From assembly GCA_902785605.1 (NCBI GenBank), contig CACZZL010000001.1, forward strand, positions 158,861 to 222,860: a DNA stretch of 64,000 nt. The letters are read 5' to 3'. The position numbers and the translations under genes are program-made. The DNA comes from an uncultured Bacteroidales bacterium (GTDB taxonomy: Bacteria > Bacteroidota > Bacteroidia > Bacteroidales > Paludibacteraceae). A model generated the notes under the pieces. The model searched no databases. It was not told where the DNA came from and saw only the letters and a list, made by a program, of their open reading frames with translations. Below, in pieces: positions 1-10,400 of the stretch (its first letter is position 1; the number at the start of each line of letters is the position of its first letter).

Positions 1-2
1 AA

Positions 3-1400
3 ACGGATAACTACGCCCAGCAGCACGGACAACTGTCCATCAACCACCGTTTCACCCAGCGCTGGAGCCTCACGGCCACGTTCCACTACACCCACGGTAG
101 CGGGTATTACGAGCAGTACAAGAAGAAGAAATACAGTTATTGGGGGTTGTCCGATAGCGGTAAGAGTTACGGTATGTACCAAAAATACCTCAACAACCAC
201 TTCGCGGGCTTCATGATCTCGTCCAAGTACATCTCCGAACCCGTGGACCTGCAGATCGGTGCGGCGGCGAACAATTACCTCGGTCACCACTATGGTCAAC
301 TGGAGTACCTGGCGACCCCTTCCGCCACACCCCTGCCGATTCACTACGAGTACTACCGCAACCGCGCCAATAAGATCGATGCCAACACCTACGCCAAAGT
401 GAACTGGCGTATCATCAACAAGTCGCGAGAGAAACTGGCGCTGTACGGTGACTTGCAGTACCGGTTCGTGCGCTACACCATGTCCGGCATCAACGATGAG
501 ACAATGACCGAACTGCCGCTGTCGGTGGACTACCATTTCTTCAACCCCAAGGCCGGTCTGACCTACCAGAACCACGGCCATACGCTCTCCGCGTCGTTCG
601 CAATCGCCAACCGCGACCCGAGCCGAAACAACTACAAGGAGAACATCCTTTACGATCCGACGACGCAGACCTATTCGGGCGATATGCCTCAGGCCGAGCG
701 GCTCTACGACTACGAGTTGGGTTACCAATACGCGCACGCGCGTTTTAATATAGGTGTCAACCTCTATTTCATGGACTACGACAACCAGCTCGTGCTCACG
801 GGTGAGTACAATGACATCGGTGTCATGCGCACCGTTAACGTGAAAGACTCATACCGCATGGGTGCCGAACTGACGGCGGGCGTGAAGATCACCGATTGGT
901 TTAGATGGGAAGGTAACATGGTCGTTAGCCGTAACAAGATACAGAACTACAAACAGTACATCGACCTGTACGATGACCAGAACAACTGGAACTGGATCGG
1001 GCAGGATAGTATCATGGGGGATGTGACGATTGCTTTCTCGCCGATGATTACCGCCATGAGCCTGTTCACGTTCGACTACGCCGGTTTTGTGGGCACCATC
1101 CAGACCAACGTGACGAGTCGTCAGTTCCTTGACAACACCATGGACGAGCACGCTATGCTCAAAGCGTTCACGACGACGAACGTGAACCTGCAGTATAACC
1201 TGCCGATGAAAAAATGGATCACTGACCGCAGCGGTGTGCCCGATGTGAAACTGTTATGCCAACTCAACAATATCTTCAACGCCAAATACGCCAGCAACGG
1301 CGGAGCCGATGCCAGCCGTTTTGCGGATGGTAGTCGTTGCACGTGGTACTACGCCCAAGCAGGTATCAACGTACACGCAGGATTTGTCGTACAATGGTAG
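3..1400 (+). CDS. TonB-dependent receptor, C-terminal part (5' end outside window)
   Basis: The frame is open from the left edge, so only the C-terminal ~465 residues of an outer-membrane receptor are seen. They show alternating aromatic and polar beta strands such as RFTQRWSLTATFHYTHG, the late-barrel motif DVKLLCQLNNIFNAKYASNG, and the terminal strand AQAGINVHAGFVVQW ending in an aromatic residue, as expected of TonB-dependent barrels recognised by the BAM machinery. Plug and TonB box are not in the window, so the substrate cannot be inferred. The last 35 bases overlap the convergent membrane-protein gene. The ATG at 147 is internal, because barrel-like sequence precedes it. Confidence 0.9.
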   Translation, partial: TDNYAQQHGQLSINHRFTQRWSLTATFHYTHGSGYYEQYKKKKYSYWGLSDSGKSYGMYQKYLNNHFAGFMISSKYISEPVDLQIGAAANNYLGHHYGQLEYLATPSATPLPIHYEYYRNRANKIDANTYAKVNWRIINKSREKLALYGDLQYRFVRYTMSGINDETMTELPLSVDYHFFNPKAGLTYQNHGHTLSASFAIANRDPSRNNYKENILYDPTTQTYSGDMPQAERLYDYELGYQYAHARFNIGVNLYFMDYDNQLVLTGEYNDIGVMRTVNVKDSYRMGAELTAGVKITDWFRWEGNMVVSRNKIQNYKQYIDLYDDQNNWNWIGQDSIMGDVTIAFSPMITAMSLFTFDYAGFVGTIQTNVTSRQFLDNTMDEHAMLKAFTTTNVNLQYNLPMKKWITDRSGVPDVKLLCQLNNIFNAKYASNGGADASRFADGSRCTWYYAQAGINVHAGFVVQW

Positions 1401-1890
1401 AAGCGATATACGCAATCAGTGCAGCGCCTGTGGGAATCCATCCCCAGGCGTTTTTTGGATCAAAGAACGCTGCCCAAGTGTTTGTTATCCAGCCCATATA
1501 AACAGCTATCGCTGCCCATACGGCGACCAAGGCTACGCCTAACAACATAGCGGTGAACGAACGCAGGTTGAACAGGTTCTGGTAGATCAGGTATCCACCG
1601 ATAGGAAGAAGCAAAAACAGCACGGTAGGGAGCCAGTACGAAGCGATACTGAGCAGCACCGCTACCTGGAAACACTGTTCTACCGAACTGGTGTGCCGCT
1701 CTATGCGCAGCACAAGGAACACGCAGAACATCGCGATGACCGCTACCAAAAAACCCCACAGATAATTAGGGCTGAGGGCGGTCTGACGAATAAGGGCGAT
1801 GATCGCCGGAATAGCACTACCGCCTATTGCCAGCAGTCCGAGGACTACCGGCAATAGGTGATAAAGCATTGTTTGTGTCGCGCGTTTCAT
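1366..1890 (-). CDS. Small integral membrane protein, function unknown
   Basis: A 174-residue protein with about five hydrophobic segments (roughly residues 10-35, 42-62, 75-100, 110-133 and 150-168), separated by short basic or aromatic loops. No signal peptide, motif or known family is recognised. Its ATG shares one base with the TAA of the M3 peptidase upstream (TAATG), so it is translationally coupled and is the last gene of the long minus-strand run. Its 3' end overlaps the convergent TonB receptor by 35 bp. It could be a DUF-type membrane protein. Confidence 0.75.
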   Translation of the reverse strand: MKRATQTMLYHLLPVVLGLLAIGGSAIPAIIALIRQTALSPNYLWGFLVAVIAMFCVFLVLRIERHTSSVEQCFQVAVLLSIASYWLPTVLFLLLPIGGYLIYQNLFNLRSFTAMLLGVALVAVWAAIAVYMGWITNTWAAFFDPKNAWGWIPTGAALIAYIASTIVRQILRVR

Positions 1891-3986
1891 TACTCAATAA
1901 AACCTTTGCGACGAAGCAGGTTGTTAGGATCGGCCTCTTTTCCGCGGAACTCAATATACAGTTCCTGTGCGTCCCGCGTACCGCCTTGCTCAAGCAAGTG
2001 ACGGAAACGTTTGGCCGTCTCGGCGTCGAACAGGTCACCCGTCTCTTTGAACGCTGCGAAAGCGTCGGCATCGAGTACAGCAGCCCAGGTGTAGCTGTAG
2101 TAGCCTGCTTCGTAACCCGTGGTGAAGATATGGTTGTAGAACGTCGGACGATAACGAACGATGATCTCGTCGATCATACCCATCTTATCCAGACTCGCTT
2201 TCTCAAACGCATTCACATCGAGTCCTTCGGCACTCGTCAACTCATGGAAATCCATATCCAGGATCGACGCACTCAGTAACTCGGTCGTCACAAAACCCTG
2301 GTTGAACTTACCGGCTTTGTTGATCTTCTCGATCAGTTCGTCCGGTATCACTTCACCCGTCTGGTAATGGAACGCATAGGTCTTGAGCACCTCCGGTTCG
2401 TAGGCGTAGTTCTCCATGAACTGGCTCGGCAGCTCGACGAAGTCACGCGGGGTGTTCGTGCCGCTGAGCGATTTATAGTGCGCCTTGCTCATCAGGCCGT
2501 GCAGCGCATGACCGAACTCATGGAACAGGGTTTCTACATCGTCCATCGAGAGCAGCGACGGGTTACCTGCGGTCGGTTTGTTGAAGTTACCTACGTTGAT
2601 GATGACAGGACGATGATCTACACCCTCTGCATCGATATACTGCGGCAGGATATTGTTCATCCATGCGCCCGGACGTTTGCCGGCACGCGGGAAATAGTCG
2701 GTGTACAGAATACCGACGAGCTCACCCTCTGCATCCGTCACCTTGAATACCTCTACATCGGGGTTATACACCGGCATGTTCTTCAGCTGCTCGAACTGCA
2801 GGCCGTACAACTTGGTGGCCACACCGAACGCACCCATGCGCACGTTGCTCAACTCGAAATACGGTTTGAGTTCTTCCTCGTCCAGCGCATACTTAGCTTT
2901 GCGCAGTTTCTCGGCGTAGTACCACCAATCCCATGGTTGCAGTTTCTCGCCCGGCATATCTTGGTCTAACAACTGTTGCAGCGCAGCTGCTTCACGCTTG
3001 GCAGCCTCCAGCGACGGTGCCCAAACGGACTGAAGGAAAGCGTCCACGGTCTGATGGTTCTTGGCCATACAGTCAGCCAGGATATAATCCGCAGCATTGT
3101 CATAGCCGAACAACTGTGCTTTCTCGATACGGAGCTCCATCTCGCGGATGATGACCGCTTTGTTGTCATGGTCATTGTCGTGGTTGGCACGGGTGGTGTA
3201 GTCCATGAGCAGCTGCTTACGCAGTTCGCGGTTCTCGCAGTACTGCAGTACCGGCGTAAAGGAGGTACGCTTCGGGGTGAACAACCACTCGCCCGGGTGA
3301 CCCGCTGCGGCTGCCTCTTCGGCTGCGGCTGCTTTGGCACTCTCCGGCAGACCGGCTAACAAAGCCTCGTCGGTGATGAAACGCTTCACGTCCTCGCTGT
3401 TGGTCTCGGCTACCACGTTGTTACCGAACTGCAACGAGAGCAGACTCAGCTCTTCGTTGATCGCTTTCAGACGCTCTTTCTTGTCCTCCGGCAGGTTGGC
3501 TCCGTTATTGGCAAACGACTTATAGGTCTCCGTCACCAGACGCATCTGCTCGGGGTTAAGACCCAACTGCTCACGCTGGTCATAGACGAACTTAACGCGT
3601 TGGAAGAGCGAGTCGTTGAGGATAATGCCGTCATTGAGTGCACTCAACATCGGGTACACTTTTTCGGCAATCTCGTTCATCTCATCATTACCGTCTGCTT
3701 CGAGCACGTTGAAGAACACGCCCTGTACACGCTCCAGCAGCATACCGGTGCGGTCGAGGGCCACAATGGTATTCTCGAATGTCGGTTCGTCGGGGTTGTT
3801 CACGATAGCGGATACTTCCGCTTGTTGCTCTGCGATAGCGGCCTCAAAAGCCGGCAGGTAATGATCTAATTGAATCTTGTTGAATGCCGGTACTCCGTAC
3901 GGCGTGTTGGGCTGATCCAACAAGGGGTTGGTGTTGCATGCTAATAAACTCATAGCAATGACTCCTACTGTTAAAATCTTTTTCAT
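1890..3986 (-). CDS. dcp: M3 family metallopeptidase (peptidyl-dipeptidase Dcp-like), lipoprotein
   Basis: A 698-residue zinc peptidase of the thimet oligopeptidase/Dcp family that should cleave dipeptides or short oligopeptides. The catalytic motif LFHEFGHALHG (HExxH) lies near residue 487, with the downstream helix bundle typical of M3. The N-terminus MKKILTVGVIAMSLLACNTN is a lipoprotein signal with lipobox LLAC, so the enzyme is membrane-anchored in the periplasm or outer membrane, unlike cytoplasmic Dcp. Length matches the family. It starts 11 bp after the AsmA-like gene and overlaps the next gene by one base, indicating one operon. Confidence 0.93.
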   Translation of the reverse strand: MKKILTVGVIAMSLLACNTNPLLDQPNTPYGVPAFNKIQLDHYLPAFEAAIAEQQAEVSAIVNNPDEPTFENTIVALDRTGMLLERVQGVFFNVLEADGNDEMNEIAEKVYPMLSALNDGIILNDSLFQRVKFVYDQREQLGLNPEQMRLVTETYKSFANNGANLPEDKKERLKAINEELSLLSLQFGNNVVAETNSEDVKRFITDEALLAGLPESAKAAAAEEAAAAGHPGEWLFTPKRTSFTPVLQYCENRELRKQLLMDYTTRANHDNDHDNKAVIIREMELRIEKAQLFGYDNAADYILADCMAKNHQTVDAFLQSVWAPSLEAAKREAAALQQLLDQDMPGEKLQPWDWWYYAEKLRKAKYALDEEELKPYFELSNVRMGAFGVATKLYGLQFEQLKNMPVYNPDVEVFKVTDAEGELVGILYTDYFPRAGKRPGAWMNNILPQYIDAEGVDHRPVIINVGNFNKPTAGNPSLLSMDDVETLFHEFGHALHGLMSKAHYKSLSGTNTPRDFVELPSQFMENYAYEPEVLKTYAFHYQTGEVIPDELIEKINKAGKFNQGFVTTELLSASILDMDFHELTSAEGLDVNAFEKASLDKMGMIDEIIVRYRPTFYNHIFTTGYEAGYYSYTWAAVLDADAFAAFKETGDLFDAETAKRFRHLLEQGGTRDAQELYIEFRGKEADPNNLLRRKGFIE

Positions 3987-3997
3987 ATCTGTAAAAA

Positions 3998-6900
3998 TTA
4001 TTTGATTCGCACATTGCGTTCCATGGACTGTTTGATGCGTTCGCGCAGTTCACGGGATTGCGTGTCGACTTTCTGATACCAGTGCGGTTTGAAGTCCTGC
4101 GCGAACTTACACTTGGCGAGTTTGATCTGCAGGTCGTCCATCGTACCGCTCACGTTCACGCCCAGGTAGATCGGGCTGAGCACGTTGATATCGTAGTCGA
4201 AGGTCATGTTCGTGTTGTGCCGTCCGCCGAGTGCGACCATGTAGTTATCCATCTGCACGCAGAGCGGGTACACATCGATCTCGTTCTTGTAGATCGTGAT
4301 CTCGGCATTGATGGAGTCGATCTTGTTCTCGGTCTTTTTGTTGAACAGCAGCAACTTACTGATCTTATCGAAGGTCTCGCCGTCCAGTACCACCAGGTCT
4401 TTGGCCGTCAAGGCTGCCGCACCGCGCAGGGTGCTCATCTTCGGTTTGTACTGGCTGTTGGTGTAGGTCTCGGCGGCCAGGTGGAACTCCGCTGCGCCTT
4501 GGAAACTGCTCAGCATCGGCACCATCTCTTCCAAGCCCGGGATCATCGTCAGCAACTCATCTATGTCCACATCGATCATATGGTAGTCCATACCGATATA
4601 CAGGTGATTGCGGCGCGGGGTGCGGTACATAGCCGTCAACTGCAACTTGGCTGCGCGGCATACGAAACCCACCTCGTCCAGGATCAGCGTGCCTTCGTTG
4701 AGGTAGATACCTCCCTTCAGATCCTTGGCGACTTGGTTGAACACGACCACTTCCTGCATATGCGTATGCAGCGCCAGGTTCACATCGGTCGGAACAAGGA
4801 ACGGCTCGGATTCCGTTTTCACGGAATCATTGGTGACGGGTGATTGGTCATTGGTGACAGGTGCCTCTTCTTCGCTACCGCTGTCGGCGCTGAACCATGC
4901 CATGAGCTGATTCGCATCGCAGTGATTGGAGACAACCTCCAGTTCGCCTTCCAGCACCGCTTCGTGTTTGAACCATTTGCCGATATGACGAATGTTACCT
5001 TTGAGGTTGATGTCTGAGTTACCCAACTCAATGCGTGAGTTATCAATGCTCATCTCGCGGTTCGAGTAACTGAACTCAATAGACGGGATATAGACTGTCT
5101 CCGGCAGACGCTCCGGCAGTTCCAGTTCACCTTGCTTAAGGTTGATCTTCAACCGCGGGTTCCACTGCAGCAGCACGTTCTCACCGTTTCGGTTATACCG
5201 TGCACCCACTTCCAGATCCAGTTTCTCGGTCTTCGCTTTCAGTTCCTCACCCATGCGTGCCTGCAGACCGTCGGTGCGCAGGTCCGCTTTGAGTCGCGGA
5301 GCGGATTTGTCTTTGCGTCCGCCGCTCAGGGCTGCTTTCAGTTCGGAGCGTTGGAGGTTGGCTGTTATGTCCTGATAGAACCCGTCCAGCGCGTCACAAC
5401 GCAGTTCGGCTTGCAGCACCGGCATGACGGTCGTGTCCTTGGTGTTGTACTCGGCATACGCTTTCATATCCGGTGCGTCGATCGTACCGCCCATCGAATC
5501 CATCTCCAGTTCAACCATGCGGTCGGACTGCAGGCTCACTGCAGCATACAATACCGGGTCGTTGCTCAGCACGTTTCCGCTCTCCAGGCAGATCACCGAT
5601 TGCTTGAGCGCCGCTTTCAGCGGGGTCGTCATCTCAAAGTCCACTTTCTCGGTCTCCAAGTCGATACGGGCCCAGTTGACCTTGGGTTTGGAGGGTTGGC
5701 TGTTCGGTATCTGCACGCGAGCGTGCGTCTTGGGCAGGTCTGCCATCATGCCGTCCTGCGCGTAATGGATATCCTTGAGGTTCATGTCCGCGCTGATGCG
5801 TCCTTTGTGCAAACGCATCTCGCTCAGGTCGCTCAGACGAATCTTGGCTTGGGCTGTACCCGCTGCCTGACCGCTCAGTCGCATGCCCTTGGGCAGGAAC
5901 GCTTTGAAGTCCGGAATACGGGCATCGATGTCGGCTTGGATATCCAGGAGCATGTCCGATTGGATATCGCTGATGGTGCCTTTGGCTTCCAGACGGCTGT
6001 TCCACAGCTGCGCTTGTGCCTTATGCAAGGTCACAACCGGCATCTGCGTGTCGCTGTACGTACCTTTTGCGGTGGCGTCCAAGGCAATTGAACCTTTCAA
6101 CTTATAGGACGCAATCGACTTGGTGAACCGCTCCGGCACAAGGGCCAGCAGGGTCTCGATGTTCCAGGTGTCGGTTGTCAAGCGCACGTCCATGTCGATG
6201 GAGTCGTGCAGCGTGACTTCGCCTTCAGCGCGCAAGTTCAGATCGTTGACTGCCAGCCGGGCACCGTCCAATGCAAAGTGCATCGAGTCGAGGTTCATCG
6301 CCATCGGGGCAATCAATTCGATATGCAGACTGTCAGCATAAGTCTCGCCTTTGAGTCGGGCATATATGTCTTGTGCGTCCAAGGCGATGAGCATGTCGTC
6401 CCAACTGGCTGCTTTGGCACTCAGGTCGGTTGCACCGATGGATGCCTGAATCGTGTCCTTGTCGTCCACGAACGTGAGGACATCGGCTTGCAGGTGCAGG
6501 CCGTCCACGGTCAACTGATCGAACGGCAGCGAGAAAGCGGTCGTGTCCTCTTCGGTTGTATCCGGTGAGGTGACGAACACGTCACTCAGGTTGGTCGTGC
6601 CGTCCTGTGCGATGTAGAAATGGACCGTTGCCTCTTCCAATGCTGCCTCATAGATATGCAGGTTCTTGTGGTTAATGAACTCCATCACATCGACGGTGGC
6701 GGTCAGGTGCTGCGCACAAACGACGGTGTCGCTCTGTGCCCCCTCCATCGGGTTGATCAGCAGCAACTTGTCGGCACGCAGACCAAAACGGGGGAAAGTG
6801 GAGAAGAAAGTCAACTCCACTTCGCCGATCTCGTGCTCGCAGGTGATGTACTTAGCTGCTGCCTGGCGGGCAATCGGTGTCAGGCGCTCCGGCGTGAAAA

Positions 6901-7000
6901 CGATATAGATCGCTACGCTGGCGGTGATCACGACCGTCAGCACCAGGCCTAACAGGGTCCAGCCTAGGACTTTGAGGGTTGTTTTAACGCCTTTTTTCAT
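3998..7000 (-). CDS. AsmA-like envelope protein
   Basis: A 1000-residue protein with one N-terminal membrane helix (GWTLLGLVLTVVITASVAIY), then FTPERLTPIARQAAAKYI and the GEVELTFFSTFPRFGLRADK block typical of AsmA/TamB-related proteins. These proteins bridge inner and outer membranes and are thought to carry phospholipid. The rest is long beta-rich repetitive sequence. The C-terminus has the conserved AsmA block (GTMDDLQIKLAKCKF). Its ATG overlaps the stop of the upstream lipoprotein gene (ATGA). Near residues 712-724 the protein carries VTNDQSPVTNDSV, encoded by a micro-repeat cluster (4827-4862) that looks inserted into a variable linker. Confidence 0.85.
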   Translation of the reverse strand: MKKGVKTTLKVLGWTLLGLVLTVVITASVAIYIVFTPERLTPIARQAAAKYITCEHEIGEVELTFFSTFPRFGLRADKLLLINPMEGAQSDTVVCAQHLTATVDVMEFINHKNLHIYEAALEEATVHFYIAQDGTTNLSDVFVTSPDTTEEDTTAFSLPFDQLTVDGLHLQADVLTFVDDKDTIQASIGATDLSAKAASWDDMLIALDAQDIYARLKGETYADSLHIELIAPMAMNLDSMHFALDGARLAVNDLNLRAEGEVTLHDSIDMDVRLTTDTWNIETLLALVPERFTKSIASYKLKGSIALDATAKGTYSDTQMPVVTLHKAQAQLWNSRLEAKGTISDIQSDMLLDIQADIDARIPDFKAFLPKGMRLSGQAAGTAQAKIRLSDLSEMRLHKGRISADMNLKDIHYAQDGMMADLPKTHARVQIPNSQPSKPKVNWARIDLETEKVDFEMTTPLKAALKQSVICLESGNVLSNDPVLYAAVSLQSDRMVELEMDSMGGTIDAPDMKAYAEYNTKDTTVMPVLQAELRCDALDGFYQDITANLQRSELKAALSGGRKDKSAPRLKADLRTDGLQARMGEELKAKTEKLDLEVGARYNRNGENVLLQWNPRLKINLKQGELELPERLPETVYIPSIEFSYSNREMSIDNSRIELGNSDINLKGNIRHIGKWFKHEAVLEGELEVVSNHCDANQLMAWFSADSGSEEEAPVTNDQSPVTNDSVKTESEPFLVPTDVNLALHTHMQEVVVFNQVAKDLKGGIYLNEGTLILDEVGFVCRAAKLQLTAMYRTPRRNHLYIGMDYHMIDVDIDELLTMIPGLEEMVPMLSSFQGAAEFHLAAETYTNSQYKPKMSTLRGAAALTAKDLVVLDGETFDKISKLLLFNKKTENKIDSINAEITIYKNEIDVYPLCVQMDNYMVALGGRHNTNMTFDYDINVLSPIYLGVNVSGTMDDLQIKLAKCKFAQDFKPHWYQKVDTQSRELRERIKQSMERNVRIK
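4827..4862 (-). repeat. Micro-repeat cluster (ACCAATGACC family) inside AsmA-like gene
   Basis: On the coding strand, words such as CACCAATGA and CCAATCACC recur with small changes and are translated as VTNDQSPVTND. Reading frame is kept through the cluster. Confidence 0.7.
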
Positions 7001-7452
7001 TTGGTCTCAACAACTTTGGAGAAATAGAACTTATTGCTGGAGCGGTCTTTCTCGTAGTACTCGAGGTCCGTGGAGGTCAGTTTGGTGACCACATACACCT
7101 TGGGTATCTCCGCACCGCCGTTGTCCATGAGATGAATCTCCGTCAGCTTGCCGTTGGATTCGAATTTATACTTGAACCAACCGTTGCCGTAAGGGAGTAG
7201 GTCCTCTTCGAACACGTCCTCTGCCTCGTCCCATTCGCGGCCGTACAGATAACTGGTCTCATCGGATTGCTCGCTCGTGAAACGTACGAAATGTTCCGTG
7301 TTGTTTTCTTGCCACAACGCCTGCAGGCTGCTCAACTGATACGACGGCTCTTTGTCCTTACCGCCTATCATCGAACAACTGCTGAACGCAATTCCCACCA
7401 GCGCTACCAGCGCCAAACTGATTACTGATTTCTGAATGCTGAATGCTTTCAT
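6997..7452 (-). CDS. Small lipoprotein, function unknown
   Basis: A 151-residue protein with signal peptide MKAFSIQKSVISLALVALVG and lipobox FSSC, so it is predicted to be lipid-anchored. The mature part is acidic with Tyr/Trp-rich strands (FTSEQSDETSYLYGREW) and no family I recognise; it resembles small calycin-like Bacteroidales lipoproteins. It lies 2 bp after ileS and overlaps the AsmA-like gene by ATGA, which suggests an envelope role with AsmA. The signal-peptide codons 3-11 fall in a micro-repeat cluster of TTCAG/ATCAG words (7416-7448). Confidence 0.8.
   Translation of the reverse strand: MKAFSIQKSVISLALVALVGIAFSSCSMIGGKDKEPSYQLSSLQALWQENNTEHFVRFTSEQSDETSYLYGREWDEAEDVFEEDLLPYGNGWFKYKFESNGKLTEIHLMDNGGAEIPKVYVVTKLTSTDLEYYEKDRSSNKFYFSKVVETK
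7416..7448 (-). repeat. Micro-repeat cluster (ATTCAG family) in a signal peptide
   Basis: Coding-strand words ATTCAGC, ATTCAGAA, ATCAGTA and ATCAGTT occur in a row and encode SIQKSVIS at the start of the lipoprotein. The same word family occurs at 8528-8556 and 16021-16049. Confidence 0.7.
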
Positions 7453-7454
7453 AA

Positions 7455-10400
7455 TTATGCTTTTTCAATTTTGATGTTCACGTTATAACCGTCCATCTCG
7501 ACAGCCTCACCTTGTACGTCGGTTGCCAACTGCAATGAAGTAGCCAATACCTGACCGGCGATATACTCGTTGCAATGCAGCACGGCGTTGTGGATCTCTT
7601 TGCGATCTTCGATGCTCACCTTAATGCGGTCGGTGATCTCCAAACCGGAAGACTTACGCAGGTTTTGGATGCGGTTAATGAGCTCACGGGCAATTCCTTC
7701 CTCGATCAGTTCGTCCGTCAATTCGATATCGAGCGCGATCGTAAGAATACCGTTGTTGGCCACAAGCCATCCCGGCATGTCCTCGGTGATGATCTCCACA
7801 TCTTCGGGCACAAGCGTGTAGTCGAGTAGGGTGAACTGTCCGTCAGTTTCCATCTTAGCGATATCGTCTTGACTCATCGCGGTGATAGCCGCAGCCAGCT
7901 CTTTCATCTTACCACCCACTTTCTTACCGAGCACTTTGAACTGCGGTTTGATCTTCTTAACCAGTTTGATCTCACTCTGCTCGGCCGGTACGATGACCAG
8001 TTCCTTGACGTTCACCTCGCTCTTGATGAGGTCGGCTACGTGCAGCAACGCATCGGTCGTCTCTTGGTCGGGGGTCGGAATGACGGCCTTCTGCAGCGGT
8101 TGACGCACGTTCTTCTCCGCACGCTTACGCAGGCTGAGGATCGTACTCGTTGCCTGTTGAGCCAAATACATCTGACGCTCCAGGTTGAGGTCAATGAGAC
8201 TTTCGTCTGCCTTGGGCCAATTGCTCAAGTGGACGGTCTCTCCCACTAAGTCGCGATAGAGACGGTCGGCATAGAACGGAGCGTTCGGAGCCATGAGTTG
8301 GGCAACAGTCTTGAGGCAGGTATAGAGCGTCTCGTAGGCTGCCTGTTTGTCGGCATTCATCTCACCGCCCCAGAAACGTTTACGGTTGAGACGCACGTAC
8401 CAGTTACTGAGGTCATCCTGCACGAAGTCCGAGATCGCACGACCGGCTTTGGTCGGCTCGTAGGCCTCGTAGGCTTCGGTCACCTCTTTGACGAGCGAAT
8501 TGAGCTTTGAGAGAATCCAACGGTCGATTTCTGAATACTGACCACTGAATGCTGACGGCTCCCAACCATCCACGTTGGCGTAGAGCGCGAAGAACCCGTA
8601 GGTGTTATAGAGGGTGCCGAAGAACTTACGGCGTACCTCGTCCACGCCTTCGGGGTCGAATTTCAGGTTCTCCCACGGGCTGGAGTTAGTCAGCATGTAC
8701 CAGCGTACGGCATCGGCGCCATAGGTGTCGAGCGCACCGAACGGATCGACGGCATTACCCAGACGCTTGGACATCTTGTTACCGTTCTTATCGAGCACGA
8801 GGCCGTTGGAGATGACGTTCTTGTACGCCACCGTGCCTTCGATCATCGTATGGATCGCGTGGAGTGTGAAGAACCAACCGCGGGTCTGGTCTACTCCTTC
8901 GGAGATGAAATCGGCCGTGCGCGGTGCATCGGCGTGCTCGAAGGGGTAGTGGTTTTGTGCGTACGGCATGGCTCCTGAATCGAACCAAACGTCGATCAGG
9001 TCCAACTCACGTTTCATCGGCTTGCCCGACGGCGAGACGAGAACGATGTTATCCACATACGGACGGTGCAGGTCGATCACCGACGGGTCGTAGTTGGCTT
9101 TGGAGTAGTCGCCTACCACATGCTTCGGCCAAGGGTTCGCCTTCATGAAGCCCGCCTTGACGGATTTATCGATCTCTGCGAACAACTCTGCGATCGAACC
9201 GATGCAGATCTCTTCCTGTCCGTCTTCGGTACGCCAGATCGGCAGCGGAGTACCCCAGTAACGGCTGCGGCTGAGGTTCCAATCGTTGAGGTTGTTGAGC
9301 CATTGGCCGAAACGACCGGTTCCCGTCGATTCGGGTTGCCAGTTAATGGTCTTATTGAGCGCGATCATGTCCTCGCGTGCTTTGGTCGATTGGATGAACC
9401 AGCTGTCGAGCGGGTAGTAGAGTACAGGTTTGTCGGTACGCCAGCAGTGCGGATAGGAGTGTACATGCTTCTCGGTCTTGAGCAGACGACCGTCACTTTT
9501 CATTTCCAGACAGAGATGCAGATCAAGTGATTCGGCTTTGGCTGCTGCCACCTCGTCGTACTTACCGTCCACGGTGAACTGCGGGTCATAGGCGTTCTTC
9601 ACCCACCGGCCGGCATACTTACCGTATAGTTCGGTGTTGACGTTCGCAGCTACCCATTCGGGATCCAGGTCGTCGATGTTCCAGTACTTACCGGTGAAAT
9701 CAACCATCGGGCGCGGGCCGTAGTTCTTGGTCTGCATGTACAGACCCGGTACACCGGCTGCGTCTCCCACTTTCTTATCGTCCGCACCGAAAGTCGGGGC
9801 GATATGCACAATACCTGTTCCATCTTCGGTCGTCACGTAGTCACCCGGGATGACACGGTATGCACCCGGTCCCGGGTTCACCCACGGGAAGAGGGGTTCG
9901 TACTCGAGTCCTACGAGGTCCGTACCTTTGTAGCGGGCTACGATGTTGGCGTTCTCGAAGTATGCGGACAAACGTGCCTCGGCCAGAATGATATGTTCAC
10001 CACTCTCCAGTTCGATCTCGACGTAGTCGATCTTCGGTCCTACGCACAGCGCGGTGTTCGAAGGCAAGGTCCACGGAGTCGTCGTCCATGCGATGATATA
10101 AGTATTCTCGCCAATTTTTAATTTTTCATTTTTAATTTTTAATTTAAACTTAGCGGTGCAGGTCAGATCCTTCACATCGCGGTAACAACCCGGTTGGTTG
10201 AGCTCGTGCGAACTCAGACCCGTGCCGGCAGCCGGCGAGTAGGGTTGAATGGTGTAACCCTTATAGAGGTAACCTTTCTTATAGAGCTCTTTGAGCAGGT
10301 ACCACAGGGTCTCGATATACTTGTTGTCGTACGTGATATACGGGTCGTCGAGGTCCACCCAATAACCCATCTGCTTGGTGAGGTTGGTCCACTCGCGCGT

